DNA of 64,000 nucleotides from Buchnera aphidicola (Brachycaudus cardui) (GTDB taxonomy: Bacteria > Pseudomonadota > Gammaproteobacteria > Enterobacterales > Enterobacteriaceae), in NCBI RefSeq assembly GCF_005081945.1, contig NZ_CP034879.1:124001-188000 (forward strand). The letters are read 5' to 3'. Position 1 is the stretch's first letter, and every line of letters starts with the position of its first letter. The notes under the pieces were generated by a model. The model saw only the letters and a list, made by a program, of their open reading frames with translations, ran no database searches and had not been told where the DNA came from. A program made the position numbers and the translations under genes. Shown here piece by piece: positions 20,975 through 32,117 of the stretch.

Positions 20975-21817
20975 ATGAAGTATATTGGTGCGCATACTAG
21001 TGCTTCTGGAGGTTTAGAAAAAGCAATTTTTCGAGCTGTTCAAATAAAAGCAACAGCTCTTTCTTTTTTTACTAGAAATCAACGTCAATGGATTTCTCCT
21101 TCATTAACTCAACAAAAAATATATGATTTTAAACGAGCTTGCATTGAGTATAAATTTACACCTCAACAGATTTTACCTCATAGTAGTTATTTAATTAATT
21201 TAGGCCATCCTATTGATAGTTTATTAGAAAAGTCACGAACTTCTTTTATTAATGAAATATTACGTTGTAATCAACTTGGTCTAATTTTTTTGAATTTTCA
21301 TCCAGGTAGTCACTTAAATAAAATTACTGAACATGATTGTTTGTTAAGAATTGCTGAGTCTATTAATATCGCTTTAGATAAAACTAAAAATGTAATTGCA
21401 GTTATAGAAAATACTGCAGGACAAGGTACAAATGTTGGGTATTGTTTTGAACATTTATCTGAAATTATTAAACATGTTAATAATAAATCTAGAGTTGGTG
21501 TTTGTATTGATACCTGTCATTTATTTGTTGCAGGATATGACTTACGAACTGAAGAAGATTGTGAAAATACATTTAAAAAATTTAATGATATAATAGGATT
21601 TAAGTATTTAAAAGGTATTCACTTAAATGATTCTAAAAAAAAAATTAATAGTCGAGTAGATCGTCATGCAAATTTAGGATTAGGTGAGATAGGAAGATTA
21701 GCTTTTACATGGATTATAAGAAATAATAATTTTCATAATGTTCCTATAATTTTAGAAACGACTGATTCTATGCTATGGGAGAATGAAATTTCCTGGTTAA
21801 GATCACAAAAAATATAA
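20975..21817 (+). CDS. nfo: Endonuclease IV (AP endonuclease)
   Basis: Zinc-dependent AP endonuclease of base-excision repair, acting after glycosylases such as Nth. 280 residues (E. coli 285). The metal-binding residues sit in the expected motifs: [56 protein letters not shown] and IILETTD. An A10 run at 21635-21644 is in frame in this copy. It is followed by rplY 40 bp downstream. Confidence 0.97.
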   Translation: MKYIGAHTSASGGLEKAIFRAVQIKATALSFFTRNQRQWISPSLTQQKIYDFKRACIEYKFTPQQILPHSSYLINLGHPIDSLLEKSRTSFINEILRCNQLGLIFLNFHPGSHLNKITEHDCLLRIAESINIALDKTKNVIAVIENTAGQGTNVGYCFEHLSEIIKHVNNKSRVGVCIDTCHLFVAGYDLRTEEDCENTFKKFNDIIGFKYLKGIHLNDSKKKINSRVDRHANLGLGEIGRLAFTWIIRNNNFHNVPIILETTDSMLWENEISWLRSQKI

Positions 21818-21857
21818 TGAAATACATTTGTTTTTTTATACTAAAAGAGAGAAAATT

Positions 21858-22142
21858 ATGTTAATAGTTAATGCAGAATTAAGAGAAGAAAAAGGTAAAA
21901 GTATTAGTAGAAGATTACGTGTTAAAAATAAATTTCCAGGTATTTTATATGGAGCAAATCAAGAGAGTACTCTGCTGATACTAGATCATAATTCTATTTT
22001 TAATTTACAAAAAAAAATAGAATTTTATAAAGAATATTTATTGTTAATTATTCAAGATCAGAAATATACAGTCAAAGTTCAAGCAGTTCAACGTCATTCT
22101 TTTAAATTAAAATTATTACATATTGATTTTTTACACGTTTAG
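21858..22142 (+). CDS. rplY: 50S ribosomal protein L25
   Basis: 5S rRNA-binding protein, 94 residues as in E. coli (short form without a CTC extension). [35 protein letters not shown] and HIDFLHV follow the family. A possible in-frame TTG at 21828 is discarded because ATG 21858 has AGAGAG upstream and matches the E. coli N-terminus. Confidence 0.96.
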   Translation: MLIVNAELREEKGKSISRRLRVKNKFPGILYGANQESTLLILDHNSIFNLQKKIEFYKEYLLLIIQDQKYTVKVQAVQRHSFKLKLLHIDFLHV

Positions 22143-22217
22143 TAATTTTAAACTAATATAATTGAATTCCTAGTAAATACTCATGCTAATACTTAGCATT
22201 ATTAAAATTTAATTTTT

Positions 22218-22988
22218 TTATTTAATACCAAATAATATAGAAAATAATATTTTTTTAAAAACAAACATTGTAGGATGAAATTGTATAAAAATTAAACTAG
22301 TAATTGCAGAAATAACTGTTATTATTGCTAGCCAACCAGTATTTGTTTGGTTGAAGAACGAAGAAGTATTAGTTCGATTTTTTTTTATTTTCCACCACTT
22401 GGATACTAGCCATATTCCAATCCAGATTAAAATTGAAATAATTAATAAAAACCATTTAAAATAGTCATTTTCAGGATTTTGAGGTATATTTATAGTGATA
22501 CCAGTGACTATTCCAGGGAAAAAATAGACTGGAGGCCATAGTATACATCCAATAACACTAGGTAAAAAAAACTTATTTAATGGTAATTTTAGCATACCAG
22601 AAATCATTGGTATTAAAGGTCTCGTTGGACCTATAAATCTACCTATAATAATAGTTATAAAGCTATGTTTATGCAGTAAAGATTTTGTTTTATTAAATAA
22701 TTTTTGATTTTTTTTTAAAAATTTAAAATCGCATAACCAATTTTTAAAATATAATCCAATATAGTATGAGATCCAATCTCCTAGTGCACATCCTATTGTG
22801 CCGGATATCCAAGCGGGATAGAATGATAATCTTCCATCACCTATAAAAGTACCTAGTGTAGTCATTAAGATAATGCCAGGTAATAACAATCCTACTAAAG
22901 CAAGAGATTCTAAAAAAGATACTATGCCAACTACTAATAGTGAATAAGTTAAAGATTGTGTGATAAAGTTTGTTAACCAAGATTCCAT
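22218..22988 (-). CDS. yabI: DedA-family inner-membrane protein YabI
   Basis: 256 residues, 254 in E. coli, with colinear identity throughout. DedA signatures are ESLALVGLLLPG near the N-terminus and GRFIGPTRPLIPMISGM in the middle, with about five to six membrane segments. DedA proteins are linked to lipid carrier or phospholipid translocation and envelope homeostasis; the substrate of YabI is not settled. In E. coli it lies not far from surA-apaH, so the order is ancestral. Divergent from surA over 166 bp. Confidence 0.92.
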   Translation of the reverse strand: MESWLTNFITQSLTYSLLVVGIVSFLESLALVGLLLPGIILMTTLGTFIGDGRLSFYPAWISGTIGCALGDWISYYIGLYFKNWLCDFKFLKKNQKLFNKTKSLLHKHSFITIIIGRFIGPTRPLIPMISGMLKLPLNKFFLPSVIGCILWPPVYFFPGIVTGITINIPQNPENDYFKWFLLIISILIWIGIWLVSKWWKIKKNRTNTSSFFNQTNTGWLAIITVISAITSLIFIQFHPTMFVFKKILFSILFGIK

Positions 22989-23154
22989 AAATTCTCATTA
23001 TTTTCGATGTTATGTGACAGGAAAAATTGTTTTTATGAATATTTATACTTTATATAATTTTCAAAATAACCTCAAGAAAAATTTTTTTAATTTTATTTAA
23101 TAAAAATATTATATTATTAAAAATTTAAAAATAGAATAAAAAAGAAGAATTAAA

Positions 23155-24438
23155 ATGAAAGTATGGATTTGTATAATTTTATATGTTTTTAGTACTATAT
23201 TTTGTGTTGCATCTAAAGAATTAGAAATAGATAATATTACAGCTATTATAAATGATCAAATTATATTAAAAAGTGATATTAACAAGATTCTCTCTTTATT
23301 TGAAAAAGAAGATGAACATTTTAAAATACCTTTAAAAATTAATTTTTTAAAAGAAAAAGTAATTCAAAAATTAATTTTAGAGAATTTAATTTTACAAGAA
23401 GCAAGTAATATGCATATAGTAGTTACTAAAGAACAAATAAATACTATGATTCAAAAGATAGCTTTGAAAAAAAAGATTAGTGTTGATCAGTTGAAAAATA
23501 ATATTTTATTTAATAGTCATTTTACTTATAAAAATTATATCAATAATATTAAAAAATTATTAACAATTAAAATGATACAAGATTACGAGCTTAATAAACG
23601 TATTAATATTTCAGAAAAAGAAGTGAATTTTGTTTTTAAAAAACTTATAGAAAATAATAAACAATTAAAAAAGATAAATTTAAGCTATATTTTATTACCT
23701 TTTTTGAAAGAAAATTCTAATTTCGATATAAATAATAAAAAGAAAATAGCAGAGAGTATTATCATAAAACTTAAAAAAGGTTATGATTTTGAAAAATTAT
23801 ATGCGGAATGTAAAAAGAAGAATAGTCTTTTTTTGGTAAAAAAAATGTTTTGGATGAATTTTCAAGATATACAAAATAGTTTTTCTAATGCTTTTAATAT
23901 TATAGAAAAAGGACAAATTTTAGGACCTATTTTAGGTAATAAAGGACTTTATATTTTTAAAGTAAATAATATTAATAATAATCAAGAAAATGTTATAACT
24001 GAATTTTATATACAACATTGTTTAATTAAACCTTCTATTATTCTAACAGATTTAGAATCAAAAAATAATATTTTAGATATATATAAAAATATTAAGAAAG
24101 GAATTTATAGCTTTGATTATGCTGTGAAAAATTTTTCTCAAGATTTTTATTCATCTAATAAAAATGGTGATATAGGATGGATTTCTGAAGAATCATTTAA
24201 TTCTAATGTTAATAAAGTATTATTATCTTTAAAAAAAAATGAGATAAGTAAGCCGATTAAATCTAACTTCGGATGGCATATAGTTAAATTACTAGATAAA
24301 CGTCAAGTAGATAAATTTTATCATTTAAAAAGAAGAGAAGCATATAATATTTTATTTCTCCAAAAAATGACATTAGAAAAACGTCATTGGATAGAAAATC
24401 TTAAACACTTATCTTATATAAAAATCATAGGATCATAG
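23155..24438 (+). CDS. surA: Periplasmic chaperone / peptidyl-prolyl isomerase SurA
   Basis: Chaperone for outer-membrane proteins. 427 residues (E. coli 428). An N-terminal signal peptide (KVWICIILYVFSTIFCVAS) is followed by the chaperone domain with ITAIINDQIILKSDI. Two parvulin domains follow (about residues 165-270 and 280-385); the second has the clear NGDIGWISEESF, KPIKSNFGWHIVKLLDKR. The first is more diverged. A9 at 24231-24239 is in frame. The next gene is ksgA; pdxA, which sits between them in E. coli, is gone. Confidence 0.93.
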   Translation: MKVWICIILYVFSTIFCVASKELEIDNITAIINDQIILKSDINKILSLFEKEDEHFKIPLKINFLKEKVIQKLILENLILQEASNMHIVVTKEQINTMIQKIALKKKISVDQLKNNILFNSHFTYKNYINNIKKLLTIKMIQDYELNKRINISEKEVNFVFKKLIENNKQLKKINLSYILLPFLKENSNFDINNKKKIAESIIIKLKKGYDFEKLYAECKKKNSLFLVKKMFWMNFQDIQNSFSNAFNIIEKGQILGPILGNKGLYIFKVNNINNNQENVITEFYIQHCLIKPSIILTDLESKNNILDIYKNIKKGIYSFDYAVKNFSQDFYSSNKNGDIGWISEESFNSNVNKVLLSLKKNEISKPIKSNFGWHIVKLLDKRQVDKFYHLKRREAYNILFLQKMTLEKRHWIENLKHLSYIKIIGS

Positions 24439-24485
24439 TATATGTTTTCTATTTATTAACATCATAAAACAATAAGTATTTATTT

Positions 24486-25298
24486 ATGAGTATAAAAATT
24501 TTTAAAAAACATTTTCCTTTAAAAAAATATGGACAAAACTTTCTTATTAATAAAAATATAGTAGATAATATTATTAAAAAAATACATCCAGAAATAGGGC
24601 AAACATTAGTAGAAATTGGGCCAGGATTAGCTGCTTTAACTGAACCTATGTGTCAATTATTAGATCAATTATTTGTCATTGAAGTAGACTATAATTTATT
24701 ACTTTTATTAAAACAAAAATCATTCTATTCTAAATTAGTAGTTTTTTGTCAAGATGCTTTAACTTTTAATTTTACACAACTTTTTTATAAAAAAAATCAA
24801 TTAATTCGTATTTTTGGAAATTTACCATATAATATTTCTACTTCTTTGATTCTTTTTTTATTTAAACATATTCAAGTAATTCAAGATATGAATTTTATGT
24901 TACAGAAAGAAGTTGCTGAGAGATTAATAGCTTTACCTGGAAATAAATCTTACGGTCGTTTAAGCATTATCTCTCAGTATTATTGTGATATTAAAATATT
25001 GTTAAATGCTATACCTGAAGATTTTTATCCTATTCCTAAAGTGCATTCTATATTTGTCAAATTGATACCTCATAATATTTCTCCTTATTTTGTTTATGAC
25101 ATTAATATTTTAAGTCTTGTTACAAATAAATCATTTCAAAATAGAAGAAAAATATTACGACATAGTTTAAAAGATTTATTTTCTGAAACAATTTTAGTAC
25201 AATTAGATATTAACCCTAAATTAAGAGCTGAAAATGTATCTATATTGCAATATTGTCAATTAGCTAATTATTTATATAAAAAAAATCTTAAAAAATAA
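24486..25298 (+). CDS. ksgA: 16S rRNA dimethyladenosine transferase KsgA
   Basis: Dimethylates two adenosines near the 3' end of 16S rRNA in 30S maturation. 270 residues. SAM-binding motifs: KKYGQNFLINKNIVDNI, VEIGPGLAALTEPM, VIEVD, and catalytic NLPYNIS; FVKL and FQNRRKILRHSLK follow. It lies between surA and apaH as in E. coli but without pdxA and apaG. Confidence 0.96.
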   Translation: MSIKIFKKHFPLKKYGQNFLINKNIVDNIIKKIHPEIGQTLVEIGPGLAALTEPMCQLLDQLFVIEVDYNLLLLLKQKSFYSKLVVFCQDALTFNFTQLFYKKNQLIRIFGNLPYNISTSLILFLFKHIQVIQDMNFMLQKEVAERLIALPGNKSYGRLSIISQYYCDIKILLNAIPEDFYPIPKVHSIFVKLIPHNISPYFVYDINILSLVTNKSFQNRRKILRHSLKDLFSETILVQLDINPKLRAENVSILQYCQLANYLYKKNLKK

Positions 25299-25342
25299 TT
25301 TTTTTAAAATATTTTGATTTTAATTCAAAGAGAATAAGCTAT

Positions 25343-26158
25343 ATGAGTACTTATTTTATTAGCGATATCCACGGTTGCTATAAAGAATTTAAACTGCTTT
25401 TAGAAAAATCAGGTTTTAATAATAAAAAAGATTATTTATGGATTGCAGGTGATTTAGTATCAAGAGGACCTGATTCGCTTAAAGTTTTAAGATATCTATA
25501 TACTTTTAAAAGTAGAGTAAACATAGTACTTGGTAATCATGATATAAATTTAATTGCAGTGTATTCTGGTATAAAAAAGAATAAAAAAGAAAATTTATTT
25601 GATGAATTACTTGCTTCTAAAGATAGTTTTAAACTAGTAAATTGGTTAAGACATCAATCTTTAATAAAAATTGATAAAAAACGTAAAATTATTATGGTTC
25701 ATGCAGGTATTAGTCCACAATTAGATATCAATGCTTTGAAAATATATGCATTAGCTATTGAAGAGTTTTTATCTCATGACAATTATTCTTTATTTCTTGA
25801 AGCTATGTATAGTAGCAATATAATTTTTTGGGAGTCAAAATTAAATAGATTAGATCAATTAAGATATAGTATGAATATTTTTACAAGAATGAGATATTGT
25901 TATCCTGATGGTCGATTGAACATGTTTTATAAACAATCTCCAAATTTTATTAAGTATCCTCTTCAGCCATGGTTTTTAATGAAACAAAAAATTCCAAAAA
26001 ATTACTCTGTTTTTTTTGGGCATTGGTCTTCTTTAAAAGGAACTTATATTCCTCAACCATTTTTTTCATTAGATGGTGGTTGTTGTTGGGGTGGAGATTT
26101 AAAAATATTTCGGTGGGAAGATAAAAAATGGTTTTCTCAATCTTCTTTACTTAAATAA
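25343..26158 (+). CDS. apaH: Diadenosine tetraphosphatase (symmetrical Ap4A hydrolase)
   Basis: Splits Ap4A into two ADP; in E. coli ApaH also removes Np4 caps from RNA. 271 residues (E. coli 280). Metallophosphatase motifs ISDIHGC, GDLVSRGPDS, LGNHD, VHAG and FGHW are all present, as is SLDGGCCWGG. AGAG precedes the ATG. Convergent with folA, 33 bp apart. Confidence 0.95.
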   Translation: MSTYFISDIHGCYKEFKLLLEKSGFNNKKDYLWIAGDLVSRGPDSLKVLRYLYTFKSRVNIVLGNHDINLIAVYSGIKKNKKENLFDELLASKDSFKLVNWLRHQSLIKIDKKRKIIMVHAGISPQLDINALKIYALAIEEFLSHDNYSLFLEAMYSSNIIFWESKLNRLDQLRYSMNIFTRMRYCYPDGRLNMFYKQSPNFIKYPLQPWFLMKQKIPKNYSVFFGHWSSLKGTYIPQPFFSLDGGCCWGGDLKIFRWEDKKWFSQSSLLK

Positions 26159-26191
26159 TAAAGTAAAATTTAATATTTAAAAGTATTGATA

Positions 26192-26674
26192 TCATCTTGA
26201 TAAGATTTCATAATGATAATTATAAGGATTGGAATCATTTTTAGTAAAATGTTTTCTAAATAGTACTTTCCAATAAGGATATAATTGATAATTAGGAAAA
26301 TAAACATCGCCAATAATATCAATATCTATGTGAGTTAAATATAACTTATTCGCATAAAATAGCATTTTTTTATATATTTCACCTCCTCCGATAATCATGA
26401 TTTCTTGATTATGTTTTGAAGAAATAATAGCATTAGATATAGAATTAGCCCAAATTATATCTTTATGTAGAATTTTTGTTCTACTAATTACTATATTAGT
26501 ACGCATAGATAAAGGTTTCCCAATAGACTCCCAAGTCAAACGACCCATAATCACATTTTTATATAGTGTATTTTTTTTAAACCATTTTAAATCTTCTGGA
26601 AGATACCAAGGTATTTTATTATTACATCCAATTACTAAATTTTTAGAAACTGCAGCAATTAAACTTATATTCAT
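26192..26674 (-). CDS. folA: Dihydrofolate reductase
   Basis: Reduces dihydrofolate to tetrahydrofolate with NADPH. 160 residues from the ATG at 26674, which matches E. coli Met1 (MISLIAA versus MNISLIAA); ATGs at 26701 and 26692 are in frame but would add a tail absent from the family. The active-site Asp is in WYLPEDLKWF; VIMGRLTWESIG and IMIIGGGEIY bind NADPH. No clear Shine-Dalgarno is visible. It neighbours apaH as in E. coli. Confidence 0.95.
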   Translation of the reverse strand: MNISLIAAVSKNLVIGCNNKIPWYLPEDLKWFKKNTLYKNVIMGRLTWESIGKPLSMRTNIVISRTKILHKDIIWANSISNAIISSKHNQEIMIIGGGEIYKKMLFYANKLYLTHIDIDIIGDVYFPNYQLYPYWKVLFRKHFTKNDSNPYNYHYEILSR

Positions 26675-26770
26675 ATAAATAAAAACGTCCATAATATACA
26701 TTATAAATATGTTTTACAACATATTTATAAATATTTAATTATATAAAAAATATATAGAAATTTTTTAAAT

Positions 26771-29700
26771 TTAATGTATTTTTTTATGCATTTCTTGAAG
26801 TGATTTTACATTTTTAGTTGGTTTTTCATTTAAAGCCATAACAGTTGCAAACGCACCATTTATAGTTGTATCATAATGTACTTTGTATTGAAGAGCACTA
26901 CGACATATTAATTTAGAATCTTTGATTCCTTGATAACATGCAGTTGTATTAATAATATAAGAATACTCTCCGTTTTTTAATCGATCTTGTATATGAGGAC
27001 GACCTTCATGTACTTTATTAACAAGTCTAGAAGAAATTCCAGATTTTTTTAAAGCCATAGACGTTCCTTTAGTTGCGTCAATTTTAAATCCTGATTTTTT
27101 TAATTTAACTGCTAAATTTATAATATTATTTTTATCATCATCTCTTACTGAAAGAAGAACACGTCCTGATTTTTTCATGTTTGTATGTGCACCAAGCATT
27201 GCTTTAGAAAAAGCTTCCGAAAAGTTATTTCCGATACCCATAACTTCTCCTGTAGAACGCATTTCCGGACCCAATATAGGATCAACACCTTGAAATTTAT
27301 CAAAGGGAAGAATAGCTTCTTTTACTGAAAAATATGGCGGAATAATTTCTTTTGTAAAACCTTGTTCTAATAGTGTTTTTCCATACATCACTCGTACAGA
27401 AATTTTTGCTAGTGCAAGACCAGTTGCTTTTGAAACAAATGGAACTGTTCGTGCTGCTCTCGGATTTACTTCAATAATATATATTTTATTTTTTTTAATA
27501 GCAAATTGTACATTCATTAATCCTTGTACAGATAATTCTATAGCTAGTTTTTTTACTTGTTTTCTAATTTCATATTGAATTTTATTTGTCAATGTGTATG
27601 CTGGTAAAGAACATGCAGAATCTCCTGAATGAATTCCAGCTTGTTCAATATGTTCCATAATGCCACCAATAAGTACTGTTTTTCCATCACATATAGCATC
27701 AACATCAACTTCTGTAGCATAATCTAAATATTGATCTAGTAAAATTGGAGTAGTATTTTTTTCTTTTAAATTTATTTTAAAATAATTTTCTAAACCATAT
27801 ACATTATAAACGATTTCCATTGCTCTACCACCTAGTACATAAGATGGTCTTACCATAATTGGATAACCAATTATTTTTGCTTGTTTAACAGCTTCTTCTA
27901 AAGTAAAAACTGTGGCATTTAAAGGTTGTTGTAGTTTTAATTTGTTGACAGTTTTTTGAAAACGATTTCGATCTTCTGCATTATCAATAGAATCAGGACT
28001 AGTACCAATAATTGGTACACCTTCTTTTTCAAATTGACGAGCTAATTTCAATGGTGTTTGTCCACCATATTGAATAATAACACCTTTAGGTTTTTCTATT
28101 CTGACAATTTCTAAAACGTTTTCTAATGTAATGGGTTCAAAATATAATCTATCTGAGATATCATAGTCAGTAGATACTGTTTCAGGATTACAATTAATCA
28201 TAATTGCTTCAAAACCATCTTCTCGTAAAGCTTGAGCAGCATGTACACAACAATAATCAAATTCTATACCTTGTCCTATTCTATTAGGTCCACCACCTAT
28301 TATAATAATTTTTTTATCATTTTTATTTGGATAGGATTCACATTCATCTTCCCATGTTGAATACATATATGCTGTTTCTGTTGAAAATTCTGCTGAGCAT
28401 GTATCAATTCTTTTATATACAGGATGTAAATTGAGTTCATAACGTAGTTTTCTTATTTCACTTTCTTTTTTATTAGTGAGTATTGCGATTCGTTGATCAG
28501 AAAAACCTTTTCTTTTAATAAAATAAAAGAAATTATATTTTAATCCAATAAATTTATTTTCAATGATTTTCTTTTCTAAAAATATAAGTTCTTGAATTTG
28601 AATAAGAAACCATGGATCAATAGATGTTAATTCAACTACATCTGTTACAGACATACCTGCACGGAATGCATCTCCTATATACCAAAGACGTTCAGCTCCT
28701 GTTTCTTTTAATTCATGTCTAATTTTTATTAAATATTCTGGATCAGAAGAAGATATTTTAGAATCAAATCCGCTAGCACCGACTTCTAAGCCACGAATAG
28801 CTTTTTGGATAGATTCTTGAAAAGTACGACCTATTGCCATTACTTCTCCAACAGATTTCATTTGTGTAGTTAATCTATCGTTACATCCTGGAAATTTTTC
28901 AAAATTAAATCTAGGTATTTTTGTTACTATGTAATCTATTGATGGTTCAAAAGATGCAGTAGTATTTGTGCCTGTAATATCGTTGGCAAGTTCATCTAAT
29001 GTATATCCTACCGCTAATTTAGCAGCAATTTTAGCAATGGGAAATCCAGTAGCTTTAGAAGCTAATGCAGAGGAACGAGAAACTCTAGGATTCATTTCAA
29101 TAACAATCATTCTGCCATTTTTTGGATTAATAGCAAATTGTACATTAGAGCCACCAGTTTCTACTCCTATTTCTCTTAAAATGGACATAGACGCATTTCT
29201 CATTACTTGATATTCTTTATCAGTAAGAGTTTGTGCTGGTGCTACAGTAATAGAATCACCTGTATGAATACCCATCGGATCTAAATTTTCAATGGAACAA
29301 ACAATAATACAATTATTATTTTTATCTCGTACGACTTCCATTTCGTATTCTTTCCAACCTATTAGAGATTCATCAATTAAAAGTTCTGTGTTAGGAGATA
29401 ATTTTAGTCCTCGTTCACAAATTTCTTCGAATTCTTCATGATTATATGCAATTCCTCCTCCATGTCCACCCATAGTAAAAGAAGGTCGAATAATACAAGG
29501 AAAACCTACATTTTTTAATACTAAAAAAGCTTTTTTAATATTATGTGCAATACCACATCTTGCAGTTTCTAAACCTAATTTTTTCATAGAATGTTCAAAT
29601 AATTTTCTATTCTCAGCTTTTTTAATAGCGTCAACTGTAGCACCTATTATTTGTACATTAAATAAATTTAAAATTCCTTTTTTATCTAATTCTAAAGCAC

Positions 29701-29992
29701 AATTTAGAGCTGTTTGTCCTCCCATTGTTGGTAGTAATGCATCAGGTTTTTCTTTTTTAATAATTTTTTCTACTATTTTCCAATGAATAGGTTCAATATA
29801 TGTCGCATCAGCCATTCCAGGATCTGTCATAATAGTAGCAGGATTAGAATTAACAAGAATTATTCTATAGCCTTCTTCTTTTAAAGCTTTACAAGCTTGT
29901 GCACCAGAATAATCAAATTCACAGGCTTGGCCAATTACTATTGGACCTGCTCCAAGAATTAAGATAGATTTTATATCAGTAGATTTAGGCAT
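26771..29992 (-). CDS. carB: Carbamoyl-phosphate synthase large subunit
   Basis: Makes carbamoyl phosphate from bicarbonate, ATP and ammonia, feeding arginine and pyrimidine synthesis. 1073 residues, the E. coli length. The two homologous ATP-grasp halves are complete: the first with [22 protein letters not shown] and [18 protein letters not shown]; the second with [35 protein letters not shown] and [18 protein letters not shown]. The C-terminal allosteric domain (about 935-1073), which binds ornithine and UMP in E. coli, is also kept. It follows carA by 17 bp. Confidence 0.97.
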   Translation of the reverse strand: MPKSTDIKSILILGAGPIVIGQACEFDYSGAQACKALKEEGYRIILVNSNPATIMTDPGMADATYIEPIHWKIVEKIIKKEKPDALLPTMGGQTALNCALELDKKGILNLFNVQIIGATVDAIKKAENRKLFEHSMKKLGLETARCGIAHNIKKAFLVLKNVGFPCIIRPSFTMGGHGGGIAYNHEEFEEICERGLKLSPNTELLIDESLIGWKEYEMEVVRDKNNNCIIVCSIENLDPMGIHTGDSITVAPAQTLTDKEYQVMRNASMSILREIGVETGGSNVQFAINPKNGRMIVIEMNPRVSRSSALASKATGFPIAKIAAKLAVGYTLDELANDITGTNTTASFEPSIDYIVTKIPRFNFEKFPGCNDRLTTQMKSVGEVMAIGRTFQESIQKAIRGLEVGASGFDSKISSSDPEYLIKIRHELKETGAERLWYIGDAFRAGMSVTDVVELTSIDPWFLIQIQELIFLEKKIIENKFIGLKYNFFYFIKRKGFSDQRIAILTNKKESEIRKLRYELNLHPVYKRIDTCSAEFSTETAYMYSTWEDECESYPNKNDKKIIIIGGGPNRIGQGIEFDYCCVHAAQALREDGFEAIMINCNPETVSTDYDISDRLYFEPITLENVLEIVRIEKPKGVIIQYGGQTPLKLARQFEKEGVPIIGTSPDSIDNAEDRNRFQKTVNKLKLQQPLNATVFTLEEAVKQAKIIGYPIMVRPSYVLGGRAMEIVYNVYGLENYFKINLKEKNTTPILLDQYLDYATEVDVDAICDGKTVLIGGIMEHIEQAGIHSGDSACSLPAYTLTNKIQYEIRKQVKKLAIELSVQGLMNVQFAIKKNKIYIIEVNPRAARTVPFVSKATGLALAKISVRVMYGKTLLEQGFTKEIIPPYFSVKEAILPFDKFQGVDPILGPEMRSTGEVMGIGNNFSEAFSKAMLGAHTNMKKSGRVLLSVRDDDKNNIINLAVKLKKSGFKIDATKGTSMALKKSGISSRLVNKVHEGRPHIQDRLKNGEYSYIINTTACYQGIKDSKLICRSALQYKVHYDTTINGAFATVMALNEKPTKNVKSLQEMHKKIH

Positions 29993-30009
29993 TTTTTTTC
30001 CCTAATAGA

Positions 30010-31158
30010 TTACTGAGTTTTAGTTTTATGATAAATAATTAATTGAATAAAATGATCGAATAAAGAAGAAGCATCGTGTGGTCCAGGACTAGCTTCTGGA
30101 TGTCCCTGAAAACTAAAAGCTAATTTATTTGTCAAAGATAATCCTTGTAACGTACCATCAAAAAGAGAACTATGTGTAATTTTTATATTATTTGGCATAT
30201 TTTTATTATCTACGGTAAAACTATGATTTTGGGATGTAATGATCACTCGGTTCGTATGAATTTCTTTTACAGGATGATTGCCTCCATGATGTCCAAATTT
30301 CATTTTTACAATTTTAGCTCCACTAGCTAAAGCCAATAGTTGATGTCCTAGACATATTCCAAAAATTGGGATGTTTATTTTTAAAAAGTATTGAATAGCT
30401 TTAATGGCATAATGACAAGGTCTTGGATCTCCTGGTCCATTAGATAAAAAAACTCCATCTGGAAATAAATTTAATACTGTTTTAGGATCAGTAGATGCTG
30501 GAACAATTGTCAAATAACAACCTCTATCTACAAGCATTCGTAGTATATTTCTCTTGACTCCAAAATCATATACTACAACATGGAATAAAGATGTTTCTTT
30601 TTTAATAGAAAAGAATTTTTTTTTCTTTAGTAGAAAGCTTCCTTCACTCCAATTATAAGTAATTTGTGTAGATACTTCTTTTGCTAAATCTAAACCTTGT
30701 AAACTTAAAAAATTTTTAGCATTGTTATGTGCTATACAATAATTTTCTTTTTTATCTTCTATGATACATCCATTTTGTGAACCTTTTGTACGTAAAATAC
30801 GCGTAAGTTTTCTTGTATCAACATCAGATATTGCAACAATATTATTTTCTATTAAATAAGAAGAAAAACTTTTTTTGTTTCTATAATTACTTGCAATAGG
30901 TGATAAATCACGAATAATCAGTCCTTTTGCATGAATTTTAGATGATTCTTCATCGTTAGAATTAGTCCCTACATTTCCAATATGAGGATGGGTTAATGTT
31001 ATAATTTGATGTGAATAAGAAGGATCAGTGATGATTTCTTGATAACCAGTTATTGATGTATTAAACACAACTTCACCTACAGTTATTCCCTGTGCTCCAA
31101 TAGCTCGTCCGTGAAATCTAGTCCCGTCTTCTAAAACTAGTACTGCTAATTGGCTCAA
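30010..31158 (-). CDS. carA: Carbamoyl-phosphate synthase small (glutaminase) subunit, UUG start
   Basis: Hydrolyses glutamine and channels ammonia to CarB. Class I amidotransferase triad: Cys in [14 protein letters not shown], His and Glu in [12 protein letters not shown]. An in-frame ATG at 31170 overlaps the GGAGGA ribosome-binding site and so cannot use it. TTG at 31158 is 5 nt downstream of that site and gives [12 protein letters not shown], aligned with E. coli MIKSALLVLEDG. E. coli carA is also reported to start at UUG. The product is 382 residues, the E. coli length. No ArgR or PurR site could be made out upstream. Confidence 0.94.
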   Translation of the reverse strand: MSQLAVLVLEDGTRFHGRAIGAQGITVGEVVFNTSITGYQEIITDPSYSHQIITLTHPHIGNVGTNSNDEESSKIHAKGLIIRDLSPIASNYRNKKSFSSYLIENNIVAISDVDTRKLTRILRTKGSQNGCIIEDKKENYCIAHNNAKNFLSLQGLDLAKEVSTQITYNWSEGSFLLKKKKFFSIKKETSLFHVVVYDFGVKRNILRMLVDRGCYLTIVPASTDPKTVLNLFPDGVFLSNGPGDPRPCHYAIKAIQYFLKINIPIFGICLGHQLLALASGAKIVKMKFGHHGGNHPVKEIHTNRVIITSQNHSFTVDNKNMPNNIKITHSSLFDGTLQGLSLTNKLAFSFQGHPEASPGPHDASSLFDHFIQLIIYHKTKTQ

Positions 31159-31218
31159 AACATCCTCCATTAAAAAAGTACTTTTTATGTTGATTTTTTT
31201 ATATAAAACGTTTTTTAT

Positions 31219-31247
31219 ATTTTAACTAAAATTAATATTTTTGTCTA
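31219..31247 (-). promoter_or_regulatory. Candidate sigma-70 promoter of carAB
   Basis: On the minus strand TAGACA (31247-31242), a 17-bp spacer and TAAAAT (31224-31219), each one mismatch from consensus, lie about 60 bp ahead of the carA start. AT-rich background makes chance matches common, so this is tentative. Confidence 0.35.
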
Positions 31248-31293
31248 TTATGATAATGAATATTTACATATTGGAAAATATTATAATAATTTA

Positions 31294-32112
31294 TTACGTA
31301 GATGATAATACATCTGTCATATCAAATAAACCCATCTTTTTTTTATGTAACCATATTGCAGATTGTATAGCACCTTTAGCAAAACAGATTCTATTAGATG
31401 CAGTATGAGTAATTTTTATTTCTTCACCAGAACTAGAAAACATAACAGTATGTTTTCCTACAATATCACCAGAACGTACAACAGAAAAACCAATTTTTTT
31501 TGTTTTTCTAATTCCAGTAATTCCTGGTGTATAGTATATAGAATGTTTTTGTAAATCCCAGTTCATCACTTTTGATATTACTTTTCCTATTGATAATGCT
31601 GTACCTGAAGGAGCATCTATTTTATTACGATGATGAGATTCCATAATATTAATATCAGAATTTTTTCCTATAATTTCTGTAGATTTTTCCACTAGTTGAA
31701 AAAGCAGATTTATTCCTATACTAAAATTTGATGATATAATTATACCAATTTCTTTAGAGTGTATTTTTATAGTATGTATTTCTTCTTCTGAAAAACCAGT
31801 AGTACCAATAACAATATTTTTTTTTAATTCACTGCAATATTTTAAATAATGTAATGTAGTACTAGGATTAGTAAAATCAATTAAAACATCAAAGTCTTTG
31901 TTTTTTTTATGATTTAATTTATCAGTTGCAATTATACCTATTTTTCCTATTCCAAGTGATTCTCCAATATCTTTATTGATTAATGGATGATGTTTTTTTA
32001 ATAATGCTAGTGTTAAACATGTGTTTTTATTTTTTTGTATTTCTTTAATAAGTATTTGACCCATTCTTCCCATAGGACCAGTAATTGCAATTCGTGTTTT
32101 GATTTTATTCAT
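31294..32112 (-). CDS. dapB: 4-hydroxy-tetrahydrodipicolinate reductase
   Basis: NAD(P)H-dependent step of the diaminopimelate/lysine pathway, serving both peptidoglycan and lysine supply. 272 residues (E. coli 273). Rossmann motif ITGPMGRMGQIL at the N-terminus, DFTNPSTTLHYL, GTTGF, and the catalytic block ESHHRNKIDAPSGTAL. The C-terminal RICFAKGAIQSAIWL matches the family. In E. coli it lies just upstream of carAB, as here. It follows ispH by 5 bp. Confidence 0.96.
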   Translation of the reverse strand: MNKIKTRIAITGPMGRMGQILIKEIQKNKNTCLTLALLKKHHPLINKDIGESLGIGKIGIIATDKLNHKKNKDFDVLIDFTNPSTTLHYLKYCSELKKNIVIGTTGFSEEEIHTIKIHSKEIGIIISSNFSIGINLLFQLVEKSTEIIGKNSDINIMESHHRNKIDAPSGTALSIGKVISKVMNWDLQKHSIYYTPGITGIRKTKKIGFSVVRSGDIVGKHTVMFSSSGEEIKITHTASNRICFAKGAIQSAIWLHKKKMGLFDMTDVLSST

Positions 32113-32117
32113 TATTT

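Noticed and set aside
31171..31293. ArgR box upstream of carA (TGTAAATATTCA)
   Set aside because: Half-match to a motif that is itself AT-rich; expected by chance in this sequence.
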